Shown here in pieces: positions 1 to 5,543 of a DNA stretch of 8,456 nucleotides. Every line of letters starts with the position of its first letter. Position 1 is the first letter of the stretch. The DNA is from Bacteroidia bacterium (GTDB taxonomy: Bacteria; Bacteroidota; Bacteroidia; Chitinophagales; Saprospiraceae): positions 1-8,456 of the forward strand of contig JAUILM010000217.1 in NCBI GenBank assembly GCA_030432855.1. Reading direction: 5' to 3'. Both the position numbers and the translations under genes were made by a program. The notes under the pieces are model-generated. The model saw only the letters and a program-made list of their open reading frames with translations. It had not been told where the DNA came from and made no database searches.

Positions 1-570
1 AGAGGAAACAACACCCTGGACAATCCGGGTGATCGCAGGATCATTGGCAACAGTACGCCCAGATACAGCTTTGGTGTCAATCTTGACGTAAACTACAAGA
101 GCTTTTCTCTAAGAACATTCTGGCAAGGGGTGGGCAAACGAGACTATTGGCCTGCTTCCGGCAACTGGGTACCTTTTTTCCCATTTAATGCCGGTCATGT
201 AGAAAATTACTTTATTACGGAAACCTGGACCGAAGACAATCGGGATGCTTACTTTCCTGCTGCACACTTCTCCACCAGTGACAAGAAGAATTTGCAGGAA
301 CAGACCCGATATATTCAGGATGCCAGCTACGTACGTCTGAAGAATGTAACATTGAGCTATGATCTCCCACAACACATAATTCAGAAAGTGGGTCTATCCG
401 GCGGTCAAATTTATATTGCCGGTATGAATTTGTGGGAGGCATCAGGTATACATGCCCCGCTGGATCCGGAGCAACTACATACAAATGTTTTGTCGGGAGA
501 GAACTTTAACGGTGCTCAGGAATATCCTATTCAGCGTATTTACTCCCTTGGTTTAAATGTGTCCTTCTGA
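1..570 (+). CDS. SusC/RagA-like TonB-dependent outer-membrane transporter, C-terminal part
   Basis: The reading frame is open from the first base to the TGA at 568-570, giving 189 residues; the start and most of the protein lie left of the window. Visible traits are those of the end of a SusC-family beta-barrel: a segment GDRRIIGNSTPRYSFGVNL near the start, then the family-typical DASYVRLKNVTLSYDLP strand, and a last strand ending in phenylalanine (YSLGLNVSF), the usual barrel-assembly signal. Family members are about 1000 residues, so roughly the last fifth is present. SusC proteins form the TonB-powered channel that imports oligosaccharides or peptides held by a SusD lid. The SusD gene follows after 11 bp, which supports the call and co-transcription. 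The substrate cannot be told. The GTG at 130 is internal, not a start. Confidence 0.93.
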   Translation, partial: RGNNTLDNPGDRRIIGNSTPRYSFGVNLDVNYKSFSLRTFWQGVGKRDYWPASGNWVPFFPFNAGHVENYFITETWTEDNRDAYFPAAHFSTSDKKNLQEQTRYIQDASYVRLKNVTLSYDLPQHIIQKVGLSGGQIYIAGMNLWEASGIHAPLDPEQLHTNVLSGENFNGAQEYPIQRIYSLGLNVSF

Positions 571-581
571 ACAATATCAAC

Positions 582-2381
582 ATGAAACTTAAAATTATGA
601 AGTCTATATTTTCAAAATACATGGTTGTTGTGATGGTACTGGTCCTGGTCAGTTGCAACGATGACTTTCTCGAAAGAGTACCACTGGATGAGATCAGTGC
701 AACTACTTTTTGGAATACAGAAAACGACTTGCGGGTCTATAACAATAGATTATATGACTTAGCACGCAACGATAACGAAGTTCCGATTTTAATGGGGCAT
801 TTCGATGGTTTTAATAGTCACTGGGCAGGGATTTGGTATCTGGACGAATTTGCCGATAATATCGCGCCCAGGCATTCTCGCCACACTCGGTATCAGCAAG
901 TGCGAGCCGGTAAACATACGGTCCCTTCTGACCCCCAATGGTTTGGATACCGTGATGGAGGCTGGCAGTTTATCAGAGCCATCAATGTGGGCTTAGCCAA
1001 TTATGACAATGCGAGTATTGATCAGGCTGTTATTGATCAGTATGCCGGTGAGGCTCGACTCTTTAGAGGTTGGTTTTATGCCGATAAAGTGTCAAAATTT
1101 GGTGACGCTCCCTGGGTTGACAAAGAGTTGACCACAGAATCAGAGGAACTCTATGCGTCTCGTACTCCACGTGAAGAGGTGATGGCCAATGTACTCGCTG
1201 ATCTTACCTTTGCCACGGAGACACTCCCTGATGATTGGGGTGATGGAGGTGCACCCGGTAGACTCAATCGATGGGCTGCATTACTGGTCAAATCCAGGGT
1301 GTGTCTGTTTGAAGGTACATGGCGTAAGTATCATGGCGGATCGGACCCTGAATTATGGTTTCAGGAAGCGGCCGCTGCCGCCAAGGAAGTGATAGACAAT
1401 GGTCCTTACAGCCTGTTTACCAGTGGTAATCCTGAGCAAGATTACAATGCCATCCACCGCATGACTGATGATCTCTCCGGGGTGTCTGAAGTGATGTACT
1501 GGAGACGATATGAGTTGGGTATATTCACCAATCACGTCCAGAGTTACCACCGTGGATACAATGGAGGTGCCACGAAAAGTATGGTAGAAGACTACCTCTG
1601 TACCGATGGATTACCTATTTCATTATCTCCGTTGTATCAAGGTGATGCCCAGATTGAAGATGTGTTCGAAAATCGTGATCCTCGTTTACGACAAACGATC
1701 CTGCATCCGGATGATGTGCTTTTCTACAGCTACGGTCGTGAAAGCGTGGATGATCCCCGTCCCTACCCACGACTTTCAGGTATGGCAGGTGGGCAAACCA
1801 TTGAGACTGGATACCATATTATTAAGGTCTTTGATGTAAATACTGCTTATGCGACCTATAATACTTCTAATACACCGGCCATCACTATGAGGTTTGGCGA
1901 AGTATTATTGAATTATGCCGAGGCCATGGCAGAATTGGGAACGATCACCCAGGCGGACTTAGATATCAGTATCAACCAGCTTCGAGACAGAGTCGGCATG
2001 CCTCATCTGGACATGGCCAATGTTCAAATGGATCCACGATATGCCAATGATGGTGTATCTCCCCTAATCGTTGAGATTCGTCGTGAGCGCAGAGTTGAGC
2101 TGTTTATGGAAGGATTCCGATATGACGATCTACGTCGATGGAAGCAAGGTAAGAAGCTTGAAACGCCTGACTATGGTATTCGCTTCGATGACGCGGCTGT
2201 GGCTCGTTACGAAAATGCCAATGTTCAGGTTTCTGATGTAGACGGCATTCCTTACATAGATGTATATAAAGGAACAGACTGGGAAAGTCCTGTGTTTGAC
2301 GAGAGCAAACATTATCTGTGGCCGATACCTCTCAATGTGATGGCACAAAACACCAATATTAAGCAGAATCCGGGATGGTAA
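582..2381 (+). CDS. SusD/RagB-like nutrient-binding outer-membrane lipoprotein
   Basis: A 599-residue surface lipoprotein expected to cap the SusC channel encoded just upstream and bind its substrate. A lipoprotein signal peptide is clear: hydrophobic run VVVMVLVLVSC with the lipidated cysteine at residue 25. It is followed by NDD, an acidic stretch like the surface-export signals of Bacteroidota lipoproteins. The N-terminal SusD-like domain starts with DDFLERVPLDEISATTFW; the middle has RAINVGLANY, EARLFRGWFYADKVSKFGDAPW and LFEGTWRKY. The C-terminal RagB/SusD domain has RRERRVELFMEGFRYDDLRRW (about 500-520) and the family ending YLWPIPLNV...NIKQNPGW. Length is at the upper end of the usual range. 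ATG 582 is chosen; ATG 597 (residue 6) would also leave a working signal peptide. No Shine-Dalgarno is seen. Ligand unknown. Confidence 0.95.
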   Translation: MKLKIMKSIFSKYMVVVMVLVLVSCNDDFLERVPLDEISATTFWNTENDLRVYNNRLYDLARNDNEVPILMGHFDGFNSHWAGIWYLDEFADNIAPRHSRHTRYQQVRAGKHTVPSDPQWFGYRDGGWQFIRAINVGLANYDNASIDQAVIDQYAGEARLFRGWFYADKVSKFGDAPWVDKELTTESEELYASRTPREEVMANVLADLTFATETLPDDWGDGGAPGRLNRWAALLVKSRVCLFEGTWRKYHGGSDPELWFQEAAAAAKEVIDNGPYSLFTSGNPEQDYNAIHRMTDDLSGVSEVMYWRRYELGIFTNHVQSYHRGYNGGATKSMVEDYLCTDGLPISLSPLYQGDAQIEDVFENRDPRLRQTILHPDDVLFYSYGRESVDDPRPYPRLSGMAGGQTIETGYHIIKVFDVNTAYATYNTSNTPAITMRFGEVLLNYAEAMAELGTITQADLDISINQLRDRVGMPHLDMANVQMDPRYANDGVSPLIVEIRRERRVELFMEGFRYDDLRRWKQGKKLETPDYGIRFDDAAVARYENANVQVSDVDGIPYIDVYKGTDWESPVFDESKHYLWPIPLNVMAQNTNIKQNPGW

Positions 2382-2461
2382 AATCTTATGGATCACTTTT
2401 GGTGATGAAAAATAGCATTCTATCTGCTGTAAATAAAAAGCAGTTAGATCGATGAAAAATG

Positions 2462-2495
2462 GGAGCCACAGTTTCATACTGTGGCTCCTTTTATT
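2462..2495 (+). terminator. Rho-independent terminator after the SusC/SusD unit
   Basis: A perfect 10-bp stem (GGAGCCACAG at 2462-2471 with CTGTGGCTCC at 2479-2488) closes a 7-nt loop and is followed by TTTTATT. It lies 80 bp after the SusD stop. The left side carries GAAAAATG, so the minus strand also reads stem then a T-rich run; it could work in both directions. It separates the SusC/SusD unit from the repeat protein gene at 2542. Confidence 0.88.
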
Positions 2496-2506
2496 AGGCG
2501 GCAAGG

Positions 2507-2536
2507 TTGTTCTAAATAATAGATAAATTAATTGCA
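2507..2536 (+). promoter_or_regulatory. Possible Bacteroidota-type promoter for the repeat-protein gene
   Basis: TTG at 2507-2509, a 19-nt spacer, then TAATTGCA at 2529-2536 resembles the Bacteroidota primary sigma pattern (TTTG near -33, TAnnTTTG near -7), though the -7 half matches only partly. A promoter must lie in this roughly 50-bp space if the upstream terminator is efficient. The predicted transcript start would fall almost on the GTG at 2542. The match is weak and made by eye. Confidence 0.22.
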
Positions 2537-2541
2537 TCAGC

Positions 2542-3831
2542 GTGTTGAATTTTCGACTGTACCTGACGATTTTGCTGGTGGGACAACTCCATATCTTGTC
2601 CAGTCAGTCCTGCTTCACGGAAGGCATTATATTTACTTCTCAGGAAGAGATTGATGCCTTTAGCAATGAAAACCCATCCTGCAGATCTTTGGGTGATGTC
2701 CTGATCAAAGAAAATAGTGCGACTCCAATTCGCAGCCTGGAAGGTTTACAATTTATCACATCCATTTCGGGTTCGCTGGAAATCAATGGAAATTCGAAAC
2801 TGAGTTCTCTGCAGGGACTAGACAATTTAAAAAAGATAGAAGGCAGCTTAATTATCAGTGGCAATCCATCTTTGTCAGATTTCGATGCTTTGCAGCAATT
2901 ATCGGGTACACTAAGAAACGGTCGCATTGCCAACAATCGGTCGCTGGCCAATTTGCAGGGACTCGCTGGCCTTCAGTCGGTATCGGGTGATTTGACAATT
3001 TCGAATAATCCGGACATATTAAATTTTACCGGTCTTGAGAATTTAAGATTCGTTGGACAACATTTTATTATCTCCAATAATGCAAACCTTCGCAGTTTCT
3101 CTGGTATGGATGGTCTCCTGGAGATCGGTGCCGATCTAAATATTTCTGACAACCCGGCACTGCAGAATATCGCAGGCTTGTCCGGTTTGGGGAAAATTGG
3201 AAAGGCCCTAATCGTAGATCACAATCAGCATCTGGTTAATTTTATGGGTATCCCAAATATCCAATCGCTGGGTGGAAATTTGATCATTGTTAATAATGAG
3301 TCTCTCATGGACGTCAATGGATTGCAAAATCTTGGATCCATCGATGGCATCCTCCAGGTATATAATAATCCACAATTGCGATCATTGCGTGGCCTGGATA
3401 GTATTGATGAGGCTAGTATTAAGGAACTTGCCATATTATCTTCACCTGAACTAAGAAGCTGCTCGGTCGTGAGCATCTGCGAATACCTAAAATCTGAATC
3501 ACCCATTGTTGCAATTCGAATGAATGCACCCGGATGCCTGACTCCCAGCGAAGTTTTAAACCGTTGCACCTCGCCGGGTAAATCCTCTGAGCCCAAAGAG
3601 AAATCGGGATACCTGTTTTTTCCTAATCCCACTTTTAATGTAGTGTACATTCAAGGACAGCCGCAGGTTGCTGCCGACTACCACATTAGTGACCTGGCAG
3701 GTCGCCGGGTACAATCGGGCATCGTTACCGATAATAGCATTGACATATCCCTCCTGTCGGCAGCTATGTATATCATAGAGCTACAATACCCAGAGGACAT
3801 TGTGCGTGGACCCGTTATAAAAATTCAATAA
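2542..3831 (+). CDS. Secreted leucine-rich/receptor-L-domain-like repeat protein with T9SS sorting domain
   Basis: A 429-residue protein. Residues 1-22 form a signal peptide (hydrophobic LYLTILLVGQLHIL, then SSQS), followed by a cap region with C24 and C47. From about 77 to 292 there are about nine repeats of 22-26 residues with the pattern G-x-L-x-I-x-x-N-x-x-L-x-x-x-x-G-L-x-x-L-x-x-I (for example GDLTISNNPDILNFTGLENL), as in bacterial receptor-L-domain/LRR solenoids. A second cysteine cluster (C307, C313, C332, C342) probably caps the far end. Residues about 356-429 (GYLFFPNPTFNVVYI, DLAGRRVQSG, AAMYIIELQ) match the type A T9SS sorting domain, which is cleaved on surface attachment or release. 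No in-frame ATG exists before the repeats; a stop at 2524-2526 limits the start to GTG 2542 or TTG 2545. Probable role: surface binding or adhesion; the ligand is unknown and no enzyme motif is seen. Confidence 0.85.
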   Translation: MLNFRLYLTILLVGQLHILSSQSCFTEGIIFTSQEEIDAFSNENPSCRSLGDVLIKENSATPIRSLEGLQFITSISGSLEINGNSKLSSLQGLDNLKKIEGSLIISGNPSLSDFDALQQLSGTLRNGRIANNRSLANLQGLAGLQSVSGDLTISNNPDILNFTGLENLRFVGQHFIISNNANLRSFSGMDGLLEIGADLNISDNPALQNIAGLSGLGKIGKALIVDHNQHLVNFMGIPNIQSLGGNLIIVNNESLMDVNGLQNLGSIDGILQVYNNPQLRSLRGLDSIDEASIKELAILSSPELRSCSVVSICEYLKSESPIVAIRMNAPGCLTPSEVLNRCTSPGKSSEPKEKSGYLFFPNPTFNVVYIQGQPQVAADYHISDLAGRRVQSGIVTDNSIDISLLSAAMYIIELQYPEDIVRGPVIKIQ

Positions 3832-3836
3832 AAAAT

Positions 3837-3870
3837 CAGATTCGATAAGAATTTGAATCTGTTGATTATT
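3837..3870 (+). terminator. Weak hairpin, possible terminator of the repeat-protein gene
   Basis: Six bases after the stop codon, CAGATTC (3837-3843) pairs perfectly with GAATCTG (3855-3861) across an 11-nt loop, followed by TTGATTATTT. The stem is short and AT-rich and the trailing T run is interrupted, so termination here is only plausible. Confidence 0.3.
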
Positions 3871-3952
3871 TGGGTGTCCGTATACTTCGCCTATACTTAG
3901 TTACTACTGGGTAACGGGTATTCGAAAAAATGGTGCTTGCCCGCTACCCCGG

Positions 3953-3983
3953 CCCTGTTTTCTCGCAAGCTGCGAAAACCGGG
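3953..3983. other. Imperfect hairpin inside the GC-rich intergenic island
   Basis: TCGCA (3963-3967) pairs with TGCGA (3971-3975) around a 3-nt loop. The stem continues with T-A pairs and G3957-C3979 past a two-base bulge on the left side, then after one mismatch with CCC (3953-3955) to GGG (3981-3983), about 12 pairs in all. It is flanked by direct copies of GCCCGC (3939-3944, 3989-3994) and enclosed by AAATGG/CCATTT. It could belong to a repetitive palindromic element or a structured RNA; neither is shown. Confidence 0.45.
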
Positions 3984-4033
3984 AGTCAGCCCGCCATTTC
4001 CTTAAACAGGACGTCGGATTCAAAGTGGCCCTT

Positions 4034-4061
4034 ATCGGTATCCGGTATCCGGTGTCCGGAT
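4034..4061 (+). repeat. 7-bp tandem repeat, about four units
   Basis: Successive 7-mers ATCGGTA, TCCGGTA, TCCGGTG and TCCGGAT run without gaps. The first and last units are degenerate and the middle two differ at one base. The array sits at the right edge of the GC-rich island; two units ending in GGGTA sit at the left edge (3907-3920) with the same 7-bp length. No function can be assigned. Confidence 0.7.
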
Positions 4062-4067
4062 TTTTCT
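4047..4067 (+). terminator. Terminator-like hairpin formed by the end of the 7-bp repeat
   Basis: ATCCGG (4047-4052) and CCGGAT (4056-4061) form a perfect 6-bp GC-rich stem with the 3-nt loop TGT, followed by TTTTCTT. It could stop readthrough from the repeat-protein gene before the sigma factor gene. The stem is short and arises from the tandem repeat, so it may be incidental. Confidence 0.38.
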
Positions 4068-4096
4068 TGATTAATTATTTACGTCTTCGTGTAGAT

Positions 4097-4121
4097 TGGT
4101 GCCAGGTTTTCTGGTGCCAGG
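4097..4121. repeat. 10-bp direct repeat upstream of the sigma factor gene
   Basis: TGGTGCCAGG occurs at 4097-4106 and again at 4112-4121, separated by TTTTC, so the centres are 15 bp apart. Each copy contains a TGG/CCA dyad. It starts 186 bp before the sigma factor start codon. It could be a pair of protein-binding sites or a degraded simple repeat. Confidence 0.6.
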
Positions 4122-4282
4122 AATTTTGAGGTGAGAAAGAACCGTAGTTCATGATTTCATTATCAGGAATAAAAGAATACACTGTCTTCACACCGGCATC
4201 TGAAGCTAGCAAAAAATATTAGACATAAAGTGTCATATTTATAAGACTGTCGTCACTAATATAGTAGAGAGAAGCTCTAATA

Positions 4283-4789
4283 ATGAAAAAAGAAAAGGAA
4301 ACAATCTTTCTTTCTGCTTTAGAACAGCATCAGGAGAAGCTACTTAGAATTTGCACGATTTATTCCGAAGATGATGAAGACACTAAGGACCTTTTCCAAG
4401 AGGTGTTGGTACATATTTGGAGTTCTATGAGCACGTTCAGAGGTGATTCGGCTATAGGTACCTGGATGTTCAGAATTGCTTTAAATGTTTGCCTTCGCTT
4501 GAAATCTCAGCACACAAAGAATCGAAATCGGTTCATAAGATTAGACAGTATCACTATTGCAAATTTTGGTTCGGCAGAAGATAGTGAAGAGCAAAGCGAA
4601 AAGCTCAATAGTCTAAGAAGATGTGTGAAGCAATTGAAGGAAGGTGATAAGGCAGTAATTGCACTTTACCTGGAAGGGCTAGCCTACAGGGAGATATCCA
4701 CTATTCTTGGATTATCTGAAAATCATATCGCAGTAAAGGTCAGGAGAATAAAGTCAAAATTGTTGAATTGCATAAATAAAACACTATGA
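4283..4789 (+). CDS. ECF-type RNA polymerase sigma factor
   Basis: A 168-residue sigma-70-family protein containing only regions 2 and 4, the size and layout of extracytoplasmic-function sigma factors, which direct RNA polymerase to a small set of stress or envelope genes. Region 2 spans about 11-75: DEDTKDLFQEVLVHIW for core binding, then FRGDSAIGTWMFRIALNVCL for -10 recognition. An acidic, serine-rich linker (AEDSEEQSEK) follows. Region 4 spans about 107-160: LKEGDKAVIALYLEGLAYREIS, then the DNA-reading helix-turn-helix ILGLSENHIAVKVRRIKSKL. ATG 4283 follows a weak purine stretch (GAGAGAAG). The stop overlaps the next start as ATGA, so the two are translationally coupled, as sigma/anti-sigma pairs often are. 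Target genes and signal are unknown. Confidence 0.93.
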   Translation: MKKEKETIFLSALEQHQEKLLRICTIYSEDDEDTKDLFQEVLVHIWSSMSTFRGDSAIGTWMFRIALNVCLRLKSQHTKNRNRFIRLDSITIANFGSAEDSEEQSEKLNSLRRCVKQLKEGDKAVIALYLEGLAYREISTILGLSENHIAVKVRRIKSKLLNCINKTL

Positions 4790-5376
4790 TCGAAGATGAA
4801 TTGATTAGGATCTGGAAATCATCAAGCCAGCAGGAACGGGTGAGATTTGAGAAATCGAGATTAATGATAGAATTACAATCGAGTCTCGATAACCTAAATA
4901 GATGGTGGAAATTTGGTGTGCGAGTGGAGATAATCGCAGCATGCATTGCGATTCCGATATTTGCTTTTATTACGTATTGGACACCATTTATGACGTCTAA
5001 GATTGCCTCAGTATTGGTAATTCTCTATGTGGTTTTTGTGTTAGGTAGATTGATTGGGGTGAAAAGATTCAAACCAAGCGATTTTGAAAGTGATTATCTT
5101 AAATATCTTGGAAGGTCAAGAGCATACCTTCAGGCACAAGCAAATTTGCTTGAAACTTTCAAATATTGGGGTATGATGCCGCTCTATCCCATAATATTTC
5201 TCTTTGTATTCAATTTTTGGGAATTACCATCTAAACGCATGGTGATTATAATCGTGTTTTTAAGCATGTTCGGGATGCATATATACACTTACTTCTTACA
5301 AAAGAAAAAGGTGCAAAACGAAATTAAGCCACAAATTTTAAGAGTTGATGCAGTGATCGAAAGTTTAAGTGAGTAG
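4786..5376 (+). CDS. Four-helix membrane protein, probable regulator of the adjacent sigma factor
   Basis: A 196-residue protein whose ATG overlaps the sigma factor stop by 4 bp. The first 45 or so residues are charged and soluble (DELIRIWKSSSQQERVRFEKSRLMIELQ seen in two parts, residues 4-31). Four likely membrane helices follow: about 46-66, 72-92, 128-146 and 151-171. A charged loop (93-127, with FKPSDFESDYLKYLGRSR) and a charged tail (LQKKKVQNEIK) complete it. By gene order it should control the sigma factor, perhaps holding it at the membrane through the N-terminal segment. It lacks the features of textbook anti-sigma factors: no HxxxCxxC zinc motif, no single transmembrane helix, and no FecR-type periplasmic domain. 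The family is not named with certainty; anti-sigma function is inference from context. Confidence 0.8.
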   Translation: MIEDELIRIWKSSSQQERVRFEKSRLMIELQSSLDNLNRWWKFGVRVEIIAACIAIPIFAFITYWTPFMTSKIASVLVILYVVFVLGRLIGVKRFKPSDFESDYLKYLGRSRAYLQAQANLLETFKYWGMMPLYPIIFLFVFNFWELPSKRMVIIIVFLSMFGMHIYTYFLQKKKVQNEIKPQILRVDAVIESLSE

Positions 5377-5543
5377 AGTTGGGGGCTTTTTGGTTCTGAG
5401 GAAACTAATAGTAATTCTCTTTTCTAAGAAATTATACTAAAGGAATTAATGCTGAATAATATCTATTGATGGACTTCAAGATAGGCTTCTAATAAAAGAT
5501 TTAATGCATAAAGGATCCAGTCAAAATACTATGAAAAATTACA
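5377..5543. other. AT-rich space between convergent genes
   Basis: The 167 bp lie between the tail-to-tail ends of the sigma-factor operon and the efflux operon. A GGGGGCTTTTT run at 5382-5392 region has no pairing arm upstream, and no convincing hairpin terminator was found on either strand. No gene is visible. Confidence 0.5.

Larger units (their letters stand above)
3832..4282. other. 451-bp intergenic region with GC-rich foldable island and short repeats
   Basis: No gene is convincing here. In order it holds the weak hairpin after the repeat-protein gene; a TATACTT direct repeat with 11-bp period (3881-3887, 3892-3898); two units ending in GGGTA (3907-3913, 3914-3920); a GC-rich island with an imperfect hairpin (3953-3983) enclosed by AAATGG/CCATTT (3928-3933, 3994-3999); a 7-bp tandem repeat ending in a terminator-like hairpin (4034-4067); a 10-bp direct repeat (4097-4121); an imperfect inverted repeat (4148-4169); and AT-rich DNA up to the sigma factor gene, where its promoter should lie. 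No good match to the Bacteroidota promoter pattern was found in that last part. The composition change suggests an inserted or dispersed element, which is inference. Confidence 0.7.

Noticed and set aside
130..570. Possible separate short gene starting at GTG 130
   Set aside because: The frame is open all the way back to base 1 and the upstream residues continue the SusC barrel sequence, so this GTG is internal.
2422..2444. CTGCT/AGCAG hairpin upstream of the strong terminator
   Set aside because: Only 5 bp with a long AT-rich loop and no T run; the hairpin at 2462 explains termination better.
2130..2537. 135-codon minus-strand open frame opposite the SusD end
   Set aside because: It lies antisense to a well-supported SusD coding region, crosses the terminator and has no recognisable protein features.
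3225..3650. 141-codon minus-strand open frame opposite the repeat protein
   Set aside because: It is a shadow of the repeat-protein gene; the sense frame has a signal peptide, regular repeats and a sorting domain.
3907..4121. CRISPR array or integron recombination site
   Set aside because: The repeats are only 7-10 bp with no regular unique spacers, and no attC-type core sites, cas or integrase genes are present.
4075..4152. 25-codon minus-strand frame with two WHQ segments and a basic tail
   Set aside because: The peptide repeat is just the 10-bp DNA direct repeat read in translation; it is very short and no start signal supports it.
5377..5400. GGGGGCTTTTT run as terminator of the sigma-factor operon
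   Set aside because: No complementary arm exists upstream of the T run, so no stem can form.
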